64,000 nt of DNA from an uncultured Desulfobulbaceae bacterium (GCA_947259225.1 CAMYLK010000017.1:1-64000), one strand, 5' to 3'; counted from the stretch's first letter, positions 18,247 through 27,623 are shown. Numbers and translations: made by a program. Notes: generated by a model from the letters alone, not told the origin.

Positions 18247-18493
18247 GTTTTACCTCCTTTTTTGTTTTACAGGATTATCTCCAGTGCAAAACCATTATTT
18301 AGAACCTCGTTCTGAGGCGAATTGTTTAAAATTGATGACTGTATTCAATCATCAACTTACAAAATCCATACCAGAGGTATAGTTATGGGGTGCAAAGTAA
18401 CAGTTATAAAATTTTCTTTAATAATAACAGATGATTAAGCTGGAAAATAATTTCAAAAGATGGGAATGGTTATGGGAAAAATTAAGAAAAAAG

Positions 18494-18539
18494 TGTGCCA
18501 TGGCACAGTGTTTTGTGGCACAGACTGTGCCATGGCACG
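18494..18539 (-). promoter_or_regulatory. Palindromic operator array (TGTGCCATGGCACA)
   Basis: A perfect 14-bp palindrome at 18494-18507 and a 13/14 copy at 18526-18539 are centred 32 bases apart, close to three helical turns. A third half-site (TGGCAC at 18516) forms an inverted repeat with the second copy (TGGCACA-GAC-TGTGCCA). The array lies about 250-290 bases upstream of the giant secreted-protein gene, a typical distance for enhancer sites of sigma-54 activators, and the adjacent gene encodes such an activator. No convincing sigma-54 promoter (TGGCAC-N5-TTGC) was found between the array and the gene. The rest of the 413-base gap is AT-rich with nothing else recognised. Confidence 0.65.
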
Positions 18540-18659
18540 GTAAGCGGCGGAATTGATTTTCAGATAGGTTAAGGACTGAAAGCCGGTTACGATTTCAAAC
18601 AGGTTTGTCTGAAAACAATTTGATCAGGAAAGCAATTGCTGAATTTTTTATGGAACCAG

Positions 18660-20366
18660 CTATGAATCCATTGAGCTTAAACCATATTTTTCCATTTTGC
18701 GGTAAATAGTACGTCTGCTGATGCCAAGGAGGTCGGCAGCTTTTGATTTGTTCCAGCGTGCATTCTGGAGAGCTTGATGAATGGCCTTGCTCTCCTGATC
18801 TTCGCTCATTCCTTCAGTCCGGGTTGATTTTACCTGATATTTCTTAAAGTCAGCCGGCAGGTGTGCCATTGTGATCACCTCATCATGACAACAAACGAAA
18901 GCATGTTCCAGGGTGTTTTCCAGTTCCCGAACATTGCCTGGCCATTGATAGTCAAAAAAAAGGGACCAAGTGTCAGACGATATCCCTTTGACCTGTTTAT
19001 TGAACTTCCGGTTATATTTTTCCAGAAAGTGATTGGTAATAAGGTAGAGGTCATCTTTTCGCTCACGCAAAGGCGGGAGCTGTATCTCAACGACCTTGAG
19101 CCGGTAGTAGAGATCTTCCCTGAATTTATTCTCGGTGACCAGGTTCCTGAGGTTCTTATTGGTGGCAGTTACGATCCGGACATCGACTTTAACAGGTGTA
19201 GAGTCACCCACCCTCTCGAATTCCATAGTCTCTATCACCCTTAACAACCGGGCCTGCATCCGTAGAGAAATATCACCGATTTCATCCAGAAAAAGTGTGC
19301 CGCCGTCTGCCCGCTGGAACCGTCCAATTTTATCCTTTATTGCCCCCGTGAAAGCTCCCTTGACGTGGCCGAATAATTCACTTTCCAGAAGCTCTTCCGA
19401 CAGGGCTGCGCAGTTAACCTTGACCAATGGTTTATTACGCCGTTCGCTGGCATTGTGCAGCTCTTCAACCACAAGTTCCTTGCCGGTTCCGCTCTCCCCC
19501 GTCACCAGAACTGTTGTCTGGATATCAGCCAGGTTCCGGATCATGTCGCGAAGCTTCCGCATGGATTCACATTTGCCGACCAGCCTGGTGTCATGGTTCT
19601 GCTCTTCCAGGCTGCGTTTGAGCTGCATCAGTTGCGTTTCATCGTGAATGAGCATCACGATCCCGGTAAACTCACCGTTTGCCTCAAGCAGCGGAGTGGT
19701 AGCAATGGTGACGACCTGGTTCATATCCGGGTCTGAGTAACATTCAATATAAGTAGATTGATGTGGCTGGCGATTATCAAAGGACTTCTGAAGGGGTTCC
19801 AGGCATTTCCTCTGGCAGCTGTACGGTATTGTCCGTGGGGTGTTGCCGAGTACCTCTTCACGGCGGAGACAGCAGATTGCCAGTGCTGATTCGTTAATTT
19901 CGGTCAACCCCATGCCTCTGTCAAAAGTAATAATTCCTTCCTTAACACTGCGGAAGATGCTTTCAAAATTCAGGCGGCATTTCTCCTTTTCATCGATCAA
20001 GGACTTGTGCATGAGGGCCATCCTTACTGTCCTCAGAAGGGTATCCTGGTGGATTGGCTTGATAATATAATCAAACGCTCCCTTGCGCAGAGCTTCAGTC
20101 GCGGTGTCTATGCTTGGTGCCCCTGTGATAATGACTACGGGCACATTGAGCCCCATGCTGAAGATGTTTTTGAGCAGGTCAATGCCGCTTTTTCCCTCCA
20201 TGATGATATCGACAAAGATCAGGTCAAAATCAGTGCTGATGATATGGTTCATCGCCTGGTCATAGTGCTCAGCAGTAGCAACTTCATAGCCTTCTTCAGA
20301 GAGGAAAATATCAAAGGTGTAGCGTATGCTTTCCTCGTCATCAACCACAAGTATTTTTTCGGCCAT
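18660..20366 (-). CDS. Sigma-54-dependent response regulator (receiver-PAS-AAA+-Fis)
   Basis: A protein of 568 residues. A receiver domain occupies residues 1-120 with the phospho-acceptor Asp at residue 53 (FVDIIMEGKSG). A PAS-like segment with FDRGMGLTEINESAL follows at 135-260. The AAA+ domain (about 275-500) has Walker A GESGTGKE, an intact GAFTGA loop and Walker [12 protein letters not shown] Fis helix-turn-helix ends the protein (AADLLGISRRTIYRKM). ATG 20366 is used because AAGG precedes it at suitable spacing; the GTG at 20375 would add three residues. It follows the histidine kinase gene by about 20 bases and precedes the giant secreted-protein gene. Confidence 0.92.
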   Translation of the reverse strand: MAEKILVVDDEESIRYTFDIFLSEEGYEVATAEHYDQAMNHIISTDFDLIFVDIIMEGKSGIDLLKNIFSMGLNVPVVIITGAPSIDTATEALRKGAFDYIIKPIHQDTLLRTVRMALMHKSLIDEKEKCRLNFESIFRSVKEGIITFDRGMGLTEINESALAICCLRREEVLGNTPRTIPYSCQRKCLEPLQKSFDNRQPHQSTYIECYSDPDMNQVVTIATTPLLEANGEFTGIVMLIHDETQLMQLKRSLEEQNHDTRLVGKCESMRKLRDMIRNLADIQTTVLVTGESGTGKELVVEELHNASERRNKPLVKVNCAALSEELLESELFGHVKGAFTGAIKDKIGRFQRADGGTLFLDEIGDISLRMQARLLRVIETMEFERVGDSTPVKVDVRIVTATNKNLRNLVTENKFREDLYYRLKVVEIQLPPLRERKDDLYLITNHFLEKYNRKFNKQVKGISSDTWSLFFDYQWPGNVRELENTLEHAFVCCHDEVITMAHLPADFKKYQVKSTRTEGMSEDQESKAIHQALQNARWNKSKAADLLGISRRTIYRKMEKYGLSSMDS

Positions 20367-20389
20367 CCAGGTCACCTTAACCAGATTTT

Positions 20390-22495
20390 TTACTGCAGTG
20401 AGGGAAGATCAATGTGTACCTTTGTATATTTATCCTGCTCACTTTCAATTTCCAGTTTTCCGCCGTGTTTATCAATAATGCTGTGACTGATGCTCAGGCC
20501 AAGTCCTGTTCGGTTCCTGTCATTTTTGGTTGAAAAAAACGGATTTCGAATTTTGTCAATGATATCAGATGGAATACCGATGCCCTTGTCGTGGAAGGAA
20601 ATACGTAAAAAGGGTTTGCCGGACGGATTTATTTTTTCAGCGGTGATTTGTAGGATTTTGTCGTTGTCAGATCCAGGGTATTTTTCATTAAGGGCATGGC
20701 GGGCATTGCTGATGATATTAATAAACACCTGTTCTATTTCGTGGGCATGGGCCATGATCAGGGGCAAATCCACAGGGATATCTTTTGTTACAGTGATATG
20801 GTCTTTTCGAAGCTGGGCTTCAGTCAGCAACAGCGAATTTTCCAGGGAATCGTTGATGAACATTAGACCTTTTTCTTCTTTTCTCCTGCGCGCAAAAGAA
20901 AGCAATCCCTCAACAATACGAGCTATCCGGTTCCCCTCCTTGACGACGCGTTCTGAAATATCATGGAAGGTACTTCCTTCCTGGCTGCTGTTCAGCAGGA
21001 TTTGAGCGTAGTTGATTATCCCGTTGATAGGGTTGTTGATTTCATGGGCAACTCCGGCGGACAATTCTCCCACAGCAGCGAGCTGCTCTGTCTGCATCAG
21101 GGCTCGCATGGCATCTACTTCTTCTGTAACATCCCGGGTCACCACAACGACTTTCTGTGTCTGATCAACATCGATAATCAGGGTATATGTTTGTTCAAAG
21201 CTCTGGCCTGCAGGATTCTCAAATTCAACATGCTGTGTTTTTCCTGTCCTGATCACTTTTTTCATCAGGCAGGGTTCACAGGGATTGTCCTGCTTGTGAA
21301 AGGCTTTGTAACAGGGGATATTTTTACTGTCCCCAATAAATTCTGAGAGGATATCGTTCTGGTATTCAAAGGTGTAATTATTGCTGATAATGCATACTCC
21401 TTCGACCAGGTGAGAAAGAATTCCATTGAGCTTGTCACGCTCGGTTGTGATTACTTTCTGGGCCTTTTCTGTTTCCGTAATATCAAGGAATGACTCAACA
21501 ATTCCAATAATTTCACCATGCCGGCCGATGAATGGCGTTGCAGTCAAAAGGCACGGAATTGTTCTCTTGTCGATCCTTTTTTTATTGACGCGGTATTCAA
21601 CAGCTTTTTTCCCATCAACAATAAGACACAGGGGACACTCAGGCGTAGAGCACAGTTCTCCTTCAAAAATTTCAAAGCATTTTTTTCCTACGGCTTCCTG
21701 TGACCCAACACCGGTTAATTGCTCAAATGTTTTGTTTACCTTTAACACGTTGAAATCACGACTTATCAGTCGCATTGCAGTGGATGCGGTCTGGAAGATC
21801 TGGTCCATTTCGGTATAGGCCAGCTCCAGTTCGTTTTCCATTTTTTTTCGTTCAGTCAGGTCAAAAAATGTTTCCAGCAGGTGATCCCGGCCATTGTATT
21901 TAACCTGGGTAACACTCTTGAGTATAGGCAGAGAGTCACCCTTGGAGGTAAGTAATGTACGCTCGGAAATATCAATATCCTGGTTTTTATCAAGTACTGG
22001 GCAATTACCGGTCTCCGCGGGACATAGGTAGGTATGGCAGACATGACCTTCTATAGAATCTTTGGAAGAACCGATCATCCTCAGAGCATTTGAATTAGCC
22101 TTGCTTATGGTTCTTGTTGCACTGTCAACAAGCATAATCCCGGCGGGATTATTTTCCATGATCAGGGACAACTCCTTTTCACGCTCGTGCAGGGCTGCTT
22201 CTGTTCGCCGGCGAAAATTCATACTGAACTGGACGTAAAGGCTGAAAAATGTAAACAGGCTCAATACCAGCAGGCGTTTCCAGATTTCATGGAGGTCTGT
22301 GGTGAAAATCTGCGAGGTGAAGGTGCCCTCCTTGAAAAGGACGACATGGATCCAGGATTCAATAATCCAGTAACTCAAACCGAGAATGACCCCCAGCCAG
22401 ATAAAGTTCTGTTTTGACAGAGGGCAGTTTTGGTTTTTTGGGGCCTTCATCATTGAGAAATACCATATGTATAATACTGTTATTTCATATTTCAT
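20390..22495 (-). CDS. Membrane histidine kinase with multiple PAS domains
   Basis: A protein of 701 residues, or about 687 if it starts at ATG 22453. Two transmembrane segments lie within the first 100 residues. Three PAS domains follow (IMENNPAGIMLVDSA, IFQTASTAMRLIS, ILSHLVEGVCIIS), each with a Cys cluster such as CLIVDG or NPCEPCLMKK, which suggests redox or metal-linked sensing. The kinase core has the H-box SAGVAHEINNPINGI, an N-box and the G-boxes GIGIPSD and TGLGLSISHSI. No ribosome binding site is clear for either start. It should phosphorylate the response regulator encoded immediately downstream. Confidence 0.9.
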   Translation of the reverse strand: MKYEITVLYIWYFSMMKAPKNQNCPLSKQNFIWLGVILGLSYWIIESWIHVVLFKEGTFTSQIFTTDLHEIWKRLLVLSLFTFFSLYVQFSMNFRRRTEAALHEREKELSLIMENNPAGIMLVDSATRTISKANSNALRMIGSSKDSIEGHVCHTYLCPAETGNCPVLDKNQDIDISERTLLTSKGDSLPILKSVTQVKYNGRDHLLETFFDLTERKKMENELELAYTEMDQIFQTASTAMRLISRDFNVLKVNKTFEQLTGVGSQEAVGKKCFEIFEGELCSTPECPLCLIVDGKKAVEYRVNKKRIDKRTIPCLLTATPFIGRHGEIIGIVESFLDITETEKAQKVITTERDKLNGILSHLVEGVCIISNNYTFEYQNDILSEFIGDSKNIPCYKAFHKQDNPCEPCLMKKVIRTGKTQHVEFENPAGQSFEQTYTLIIDVDQTQKVVVVTRDVTEEVDAMRALMQTEQLAAVGELSAGVAHEINNPINGIINYAQILLNSSQEGSTFHDISERVVKEGNRIARIVEGLLSFARRRKEEKGLMFINDSLENSLLLTEAQLRKDHITVTKDIPVDLPLIMAHAHEIEQVFINIISNARHALNEKYPGSDNDKILQITAEKINPSGKPFLRISFHDKGIGIPSDIIDKIRNPFFSTKNDRNRTGLGLSISHSIIDKHGGKLEIESEQDKYTKVHIDLPSLQ

Positions 22496-22687
22496 TATAC
22501 TTGATGGGTTATGTTTGAGTCAAAAAATAGGATATTTAAATATTGTAAAAACTGGAAATTATAGCTTACGGTCAGCCTCGGAAGTCTCTTTGGAGGCAGG
22601 TGAAAAAGATAGTATTGTGCCGAGGTAAGACTGCCCGGCAGGAAAGGAGGGAACAAGGTGGGTAGGAAATAAAGATGAATGAAGCCC

Positions 22688-23851
22688 TCAGGCAGCAGCC
22701 TTTTTATGTCGCAGCTGGTCGATCATTGTATCAAGGGTGTTTTTAAGCTTTTCCGGCAGCCCGATAATATCCACGTTCAGGAAACCGCGGACAATCGTTG
22801 AAGTTGCCTCCTCCTCATCAAGTCCTCGGGCCATGAGGTATTCGATCTCTTCCTGGGCTATTTTGCCGACCGAGGCCTCATGAGACAGTTCAATTCCTTC
22901 TGCACGTCCCTCCAGTTCTGGAACGGCATGAATTATCCCGTCACCTAGGATCAGCCCTTTGCATTCGAGGTGACCTCGGCTGGGAACAGCGTTCCCTTGT
23001 ATAAGACCCCGTACGAACATTGTACCCCCGGTTGTGATGGAGCGCGAAAGAATCTCGGCTTTTGTGTCCCGGGCGTTCAGTATAATCCGGTTGCCGGCAT
23101 CGATATGTGAACCTTTGGGGGCAACCATGATGGAGTTGAAGCGGCACCTCGCCCCCCTGCCGTTGAGATAGAGGGTCGGATACATCTGCAGGGACTGGAC
23201 CGGGTTGAGCATGATGTAGTTATTCAGGAGGATCCCGCCTTCTTCAATCACTCCCACAGAACGTGGCCGGACAACCACATTTTCTCCCCAGTTATGGATC
23301 ATGGTAAAAGTCAGCCTGGCACCTTTTTTTACATAAAATTCCGAGATGCCTATATGCATACCGTGCTGCATTGGTCTGGATGTGGCGCAGCCGGTAACAA
23401 TATGAACATCCGCATTTTCTTCAACAATGACAATGTTGTGCACGCTCTGGCCGACATGGTCCGCCTTCATAAACAGGCAGGACTGTACCGGCTCCCTGAT
23501 TTTCATGCCGCTTCTTACATGGACAAAGTATCCTCCCTGCAGAGTTTCAAAAGCCTTGCTGGTGAATTCATCCTGTTCAGGATCGGCAATTTTCCAGAAG
23601 TAGTCCGGCAGGCCGTTATACTTTTTTAAGGCATCCCTGGTATCGAGAATTTCCAGTCCATCCTCTCTGCTGTTACAGTACACACCGCCATGATCAAGGT
23701 GGAGAAAGGTTGCGCTGTGTCCGCTTTCATCGATATCCACCCCGGCCATAAGCATCCTTTCCCGGTCTTCCTGATCAAGGCTTGCCAGGCTCGTGATTTT
23801 TTTTTGAGTCAGGCCGTCAAAGAGAAACTTTGTGAGTTGTGTGTCGCTCAT
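22688..23851 (-). CDS. sufB: SufB/SufD-family Fe-S scaffold subunit
   Basis: A protein of 387 residues from ATG 23851, whose ATG overlaps the sufC stop codon (ATGA). An ORF start 11 codons earlier lies inside sufC and is not used. The right-handed beta-helix core is seen in EFYVKKGARLTFTMIHNWG, RGARCRFNSIMVAPKGSHIDAGN and LECKGLILGDG, with the C-terminal helical part HEASVGKIAQEEIEYLMARGL, a strong SufB/D hallmark. With only sufC beside it and no sufA, sufS or sufD, this is the two-gene minimal SUF system seen in many anaerobes and archaea. It would assemble Fe-S clusters in the cytoplasm. Confidence 0.9.
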   Translation of the reverse strand: MSDTQLTKFLFDGLTQKKITSLASLDQEDRERMLMAGVDIDESGHSATFLHLDHGGVYCNSREDGLEILDTRDALKKYNGLPDYFWKIADPEQDEFTSKAFETLQGGYFVHVRSGMKIREPVQSCLFMKADHVGQSVHNIVIVEENADVHIVTGCATSRPMQHGMHIGISEFYVKKGARLTFTMIHNWGENVVVRPRSVGVIEEGGILLNNYIMLNPVQSLQMYPTLYLNGRGARCRFNSIMVAPKGSHIDAGNRIILNARDTKAEILSRSITTGGTMFVRGLIQGNAVPSRGHLECKGLILGDGIIHAVPELEGRAEGIELSHEASVGKIAQEEIEYLMARGLDEEEATSTIVRGFLNVDIIGLPEKLKNTLDTMIDQLRHKKAAA

Positions 23852-24579
23852 GATACTTTTTCTCGCCTCAGGCAGCGGATACACTCCCTGTATCCTTTAC
23901 TGCGGATATGCTCGAGTATGTACCGGGGGTTTTCATTGCACTGCAGTCTGCCGTCAAACAGAATGTAACCCTGGTCTGAGTGGATATAGTCGAGTATGTA
24001 GCCGGTGTGAGTGATAATCAGGCTGGCCGTTGCTGGCTGAGCACGGTTGAGCAGCGATTGGATTGTCGTGCCGACCAGGGCCATGTTGTCAAGGTCGACA
24101 CCGGATTCCGGTTCGTCAAATAGAAGCAGGTCAGGCTGCTGGGCCATTATCTGCAGGAGTTCGGAGCGTTTTATTTCGCCGCCTGAAAAGCCGTCATTGA
24201 TATCCCGGTCCAGCTGTTCTCTGAAATTAAGAGTGTCAGCCAGGGAGTCAATATCGACAGTTTTTTCCCTGGCGCACAACGCAATAAGCTGGCGTGTTTT
24301 TAAACCATGAATAGTCGGAGGACGCTGGAATGACATCCCTATTCCGAGCCTGGCCCGCTCATATGAAGGCGCATCTGTTATATCATGCCCCTTGAACAAA
24401 ATTGTTCCTCTGGTCACGGTATACTCAGGCATGCCCATGATCGTCATGACCAGGCTGGTTTTTCCTGACCCGTTTGGGCCGAACAGGATTACGGTTTCCC
24501 CTGTATTAATCGTAAGATCAACCCCCTGAAGGATATTCCGGCCTGCGACGGCAACATGCAGATCATTCACTTCAAGCAT
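23848..24579 (-). CDS. sufC: SufC-type ATPase for Fe-S cluster assembly
   Basis: About 243 residues of an ABC-type ATPase. Walker A is GPNGSGKTS near residue 36, the signature motif is FSGGEIKRSELLQ near residue 135, and Walker B DLLLFDEPESGVDLDN follows, all as in SufC rather than in transport ATPases. The C terminus has an extra Cys-containing stretch (RECIRCLRRE), unusual for SufC. ATG 24579 is used, but TTG 24585 has a better-placed AGGTG site. The gene overlaps sufB by four bases. It is divergent from the zinc-ribbon gene at 24685. Confidence 0.92.
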   Translation of the reverse strand: MLEVNDLHVAVAGRNILQGVDLTINTGETVILFGPNGSGKTSLVMTIMGMPEYTVTRGTILFKGHDITDAPSYERARLGIGMSFQRPPTIHGLKTRQLIALCAREKTVDIDSLADTLNFREQLDRDINDGFSGGEIKRSELLQIMAQQPDLLLFDEPESGVDLDNMALVGTTIQSLLNRAQPATASLIITHTGYILDYIHSDQGYILFDGRLQCNENPRYILEHIRSKGYRECIRCLRREKVS

Positions 24580-24684
24580 GGTCAATTTCTTTCACCTTTA
24601 ATCAGAAATCCTGATGTTATATAATATTATATGGTTACTTGGCCCTAATTCTCAAGGAGGGTTTTATAATAAGGGAGGCAAAGC

Positions 24685-25170
24685 ATGGTTAAGGGAAATT
24701 ATCGCAGGCGTGACCGGCTGGTTAAAGAAAAGCAGCACGATACCTACAAGGAAAGAAAAAAAAGGACCGAGCCCACGGTTTGTACTGAGTGCGGGGCGGT
24801 TTTTGTAGGGGGAAGATGGACCTGGACTGAGCCGCCTGAAGGTGCGATCAGGGAGCAATGTCCGGCCTGTATGCGCATTGCTGATAATTTTCCTGCCGGG
24901 TACGTTGAATTTAAGGGTGATTTTTTCGAACAGCGGCGCGAGGAGATTATGAACCTTGTCAGTAATGAGGAAAAACAGGAAAAAGGGGAGCACCCCTTGG
25001 AGAGGATCATGGCCATCACTCCCCAGGAGGACCTCACTATCATTACAACAACCGGTGTCCATATTGCCCGTCGCCTGGGTGAAGCCGTTGTCAGGGCCTA
25101 CCAGGGAGACATGTCATTCACCTACGGGGACAATGAAAAAACAATCCGGGTCCAGTGGAAGAGTAAATAA
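24685..25170 (+). CDS. Zinc-ribbon protein of the BCAM0308 type
   Basis: A protein of 161 residues. A zinc-ribbon-like pair of knuckles is visible: CTECGAVFVGGRWTW at residue 32 and CPACMRIADNFPAG at residue 60. The N terminus is very basic (GNYRRRDRLVKEK). The C-terminal half (LTIITTTGVHIARRLGEAV) resembles the NMD3-like RNA-binding region noted in this family. A ribosome binding site AGGGAGG precedes the ATG. The gene is divergent from sufC with about 100 bases between. The family is conserved in delta- and beta-proteobacteria; a link to RNA or ribosome handling is a guess from the fold. Confidence 0.78.
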   Translation: MVKGNYRRRDRLVKEKQHDTYKERKKRTEPTVCTECGAVFVGGRWTWTEPPEGAIREQCPACMRIADNFPAGYVEFKGDFFEQRREEIMNLVSNEEKQEKGEHPLERIMAITPQEDLTIITTTGVHIARRLGEAVVRAYQGDMSFTYGDNEKTIRVQWKSK

Positions 25171-25302
25171 TGATTCAGGAAGGATGAGCAAAAGGAGATC
25201 TTCAGGATCTTGAAACATGAAGAACCGGGGTTGGCAGTTCGATAATACCCGGCCCGGTTTATTTGTTCACTCTCAAGGAGCCGGAATTGTGTTTGGTGAG
25301 AA

Positions 25303-26106
25303 TTAATTTACCGGCAAAAAACCATTTTCCACTACTATTTTTTGCCATTCATGGCTTTTGGCATAGATTTCAGCTGCCTTGACAAGCGGGTGATTTTTAT
25401 TCGACAGGTCGTATACAAGACCAAGTTTTTGGCCGGCTGAAAAATTGTCGATTTTCAGTATGGTGACGTTGTCAATACCTTTAAAATGGCATTCAGCCCC
25501 GAAGGCTATGGCATAACTACCAGAGGGACTTTTGAGATAGTCAACAACTTGATGGTCCTTAACGAAATATTTGGAAAATTTTGCAGTTCTGTAAAAGGGG
25601 TATTTTTTTTTGAGAATTGAGTAGAGAGCTTCATTATCTTCACGCCCCACATTCATTATTTCCTTATTTGGCCCCCCTATCTCTTTCCAGTTCGTTACCT
25701 CACCCGTAACAATTTTTTTCAGCTGCCCCAGATCGAAAGAATTTATATTTACTCCGGAGCCGACCGCAGCAACAATCGGCACCTGGCCCAGTAAGATCTC
25801 GGCCTTGTTAATCTTTTTTTCCTTGTCATTCAAGGGTCGGCCCGTTCTGCCAAAAAGATAGTGTGTGGAGGAATTGACTCCACCGGCGTGTTTAATGGAT
25901 TGAGACGGTATTTCAAATTTAATGTCCTCTGATACAGGCAGTTTCCCAAACTCATTGAAAAAGAGCTTAACGACTTCAGTCGACGGTCCTGCCCCATAAA
26001 CCAGTTGTTCTGCATGGGCGAGGCCAGAAAAGAGGGGATACAAGGTAAGCGTAAAGAAAGCGCAAAGGTAAAGGGATATATTTTTCACAGTATTGGTTCT
26101 ATACAA
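25303..26106 (-). CDS. Phosphate-binding-like periplasmic protein
   Basis: A protein of 267 residues. A signal peptide spans residues 1-32 (cleavage near AHA-EQ). The mature part has the PBP-like fold of the PstS family: YGAGPSTEVVKLFFNEFGK, then FGRTGRPLNDKEK and DLGQLKKIVTGEVTNWKEIGGP. This matches the small anion-binding proteins found outside classical pst operons. The start reads TTG at 26106, with GTG at 26088 as an alternative. No permease or ATPase gene is adjacent. A broken paralogue lies at 26601. Confidence 0.82.
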   Translation of the reverse strand: MYRTNTVKNISLYLCAFFTLTLYPLFSGLAHAEQLVYGAGPSTEVVKLFFNEFGKLPVSEDIKFEIPSQSIKHAGGVNSSTHYLFGRTGRPLNDKEKKINKAEILLGQVPIVAAVGSGVNINSFDLGQLKKIVTGEVTNWKEIGGPNKEIMNVGREDNEALYSILKKKYPFYRTAKFSKYFVKDHQVVDYLKSPSGSYAIAFGAECHFKGIDNVTILKIDNFSAGQKLGLVYDLSNKNHPLVKAAEIYAKSHEWQKIVVENGFLPVN

Positions 26107-26360
26107 TAATACAGTTTAACTGTACTCGCTAAGGAGCATGGTTAACCCTGTGTAAATGGGCCATATTTTACTATGAAAAGTTAAAGTCATTTGGTTACGC
26201 TTTTTATCCTGCATGACATCGATTTTAAAATCAGCAGTCATGCTTCAGTAAACTTCTCCTTTATTACATCAAAGCTCAAGATAAACTCTACATCCAGTAA
26301 AGCATGAGACTGAAACTGAAAAAAAGATATAATTATTATTAACATGATCAAGCATAAGTT

Positions 26361-26522
26361 ATGAATAAAACTAATTATTATAACTCTGCTGATATGATAC
26401 AGTCCTTGAAAAATAAATCAAGGAAAGGAGAGCAACACGTCCTGGATCTTATGGATAATAAGGACTTTTCATCCTTGCAGGTTGGTAAGATTTCTGATGG
26501 TGCGGAACAGCATGTAATGTGA
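26361..26522 (+). CDS. Small hypothetical protein (doubtful)
   Basis: An open frame of 53 residues from ATG 26361 in the 494-base gap between the two phosphate-binding-like genes. It has no clear ribosome binding site and no recognised family; its composition (Asn, Lys, Gln, Ser) is like coding sequence but does not prove it. It ends 25 bases before a terminator hairpin. The remaining part of the gap (26107-26360) is AT-rich and I saw nothing in it. Confidence 0.2.
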   Translation: MNKTNYYNSADMIQSLKNKSRKGEQHVLDLMDNKDFSSLQVGKISDGAEQHVM

Positions 26523-26546
26523 TTGATAATGAAATAAGAAAAAAAA

Positions 26547-26582
26547 GAAACCAGGTGGTGAGGTACGTCACCTTCTGGTTTC
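26547..26582. terminator. Hairpin between the phosphate-binding-like genes
   Basis: GAAACCAG and CTGGTTTC pair around an inner GGTGA/TCACC stem, preceded by an A-run that becomes a T-run on the minus strand. It lies 18 bases beyond the stop codon of the broken gene at 26601 and is a good terminator for minus-strand transcription. Confidence 0.8.
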
Positions 26583-26600
26583 TTCTGGATGATACTTTGG

Positions 26601-27172
26601 TTAATTATATGTGGATGAGAGCTCCTTGTTTGGCTTTAAGTTACCATGCGTAGCGACGATCTGCTGCCATTCATTACTGCCGGCGTACTGTGCGGCAGAC
26701 TTAACAAGAGGATGGTTTTTGTTCGACAGGTCATAAACAAGTCCAAGCTGCTGACCGGCAGAAAAATTGTCGATTTTCAGGATTGTTATTTTGTTGATGT
26801 CTTGAAAATTTGGTTTTGCACCAAAAGTTATGGCATAATCCCCATAAGAATTTTTTAGAAAATCTACCACATGGTTGTCTTTGGCAAATATTTTAGTGAA
26901 TTTGGCCGAATTGTAAAAAGGGTAGTTCTTTTTGAGTATAGAGTAGAGTGCTTCAGTTTTTTCGCGCCCGACGTTTACAATTTCCGCATCAGGTCCGCCA
27001 ACCTCTTTCCAGTTAGTATGTATGCCTGTGACAATTTTCTCCAATTGATCCATGGTCAGTGATTTAATTTCAACCCTGGAACCAACAGCAATAGGGACCT
27101 GTCCAAGGAAAATTTCATCCTTGTTCATGTATTTTTTCTTTTTCGTTTAACGGACGACCTGTGCGACCAAAA
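26601..27172 (-). pseudogene. Broken phosphate-binding-like gene (5' end lost, frameshift)
   Basis: The C-terminal 170 residues match the intact protein at 25303-26106 closely (for example GQVPIAVGSRVEIKSL, VTGIHTNWKEVGGP, KIDNFSAGQQLGLVYDLSN). Upstream the homology continues only in another frame, FGRTGRPLNEKEK, and a frameshift lies near 27120-27130. At about 27172 the homology stops abruptly: the signal peptide and first 80 or so residues are missing, and a fragment of a different gene in opposite orientation begins. The product cannot be exported or made whole. It is a decaying duplicate cut by a rearrangement. Confidence 0.85.
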
Positions 27173-27177
27173 GTCCA

Positions 27178-27592
27178 GGCCATGCTGAAACCCAGGATTG
27201 GCGCAATAAATGTGCCGTATCTCATAGCCAAGCTGGAAAGGTATCTGCCCCAGGCCGAGATTGTGCCAGTCGATTCCGTACGGGCATTTTTTCGGGGCGC
27301 AACAGATCTGGACGTTCTTGTGTACACTGCCGAGAGCGGTTCAGCCTGGAGCCTTATATATCCTGAGTATTCTGTCGCCATCCCCCGACCGGATATTGTC
27401 AGTACGCCGGTGGCTTTTGCTCTACCGCACGACGATCTGAAAATGAAGAACTTTATTGATGCCTGGATCGAACTGAAGCGGAAAGACATGACCATCAAAA
27501 AGCTTTATGAATACTGGATTCTGAGGAAATCGGGGGATACAAAAAACCCCCGCTGGTCAATTATCCGGGATGTCCTGCAATGGGTCTATTAG
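27178..27592 (+). pseudogene. 3' fragment of a family-3 solute-binding protein gene
   Basis: The plus-strand frame encodes about 138 residues typical of the last lobe of a family-3 solute-binding domain: KPRIGAINVPYLIAKLERYL, VPVDSVRAFF, LDVLVYTAESGSAWSLI, then FIDAWIELKRKDMTIKKLYEYW and an end WSIIRDVLQWV. That ending recalls long proteins in which such a domain is fused behind a dicarboxylate-symporter membrane part. Nothing upstream encodes a signal peptide or membrane segments. The fragment starts within a few bases of the break in the phosphate-binding-like gene, so both were truncated by the same event. Confidence 0.75.
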
Positions 27593-27623
27593 AAAGTATT
27601 CAAAAGAAAGTATTGCGACGATT

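Noticed and set aside
13372..18382. Numerous plus-strand frames opposite the giant secreted-protein gene
   Set aside because: GC-rich antisense frames without starts at ribosome sites; the minus-strand frame has a signal peptide, Asp boxes and a terminator.
18516..18531. Sigma-54-like match TGGCAC-N5-GTGC within the operator array
   Set aside because: The match is made by palindrome half-sites and reads the same in both directions; the -12 box is poor and would leave a leader of about 250 bases. Enhancer sites fit better.
22560..22660. Inverted repeats between the histidine kinase and sufB, resembling a structured RNA
   Set aside because: Compared by eye with cobalamin, TPP, Moco, SRP and GEMM patterns; no conserved core found. 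Probably sufB terminator or chance pairing.
25180..25270. Possible terminator after the zinc-ribbon gene (CCGGG/CCCGG pairs)
   Set aside because: The stem is short, interrupted and lacks a clear T-run.
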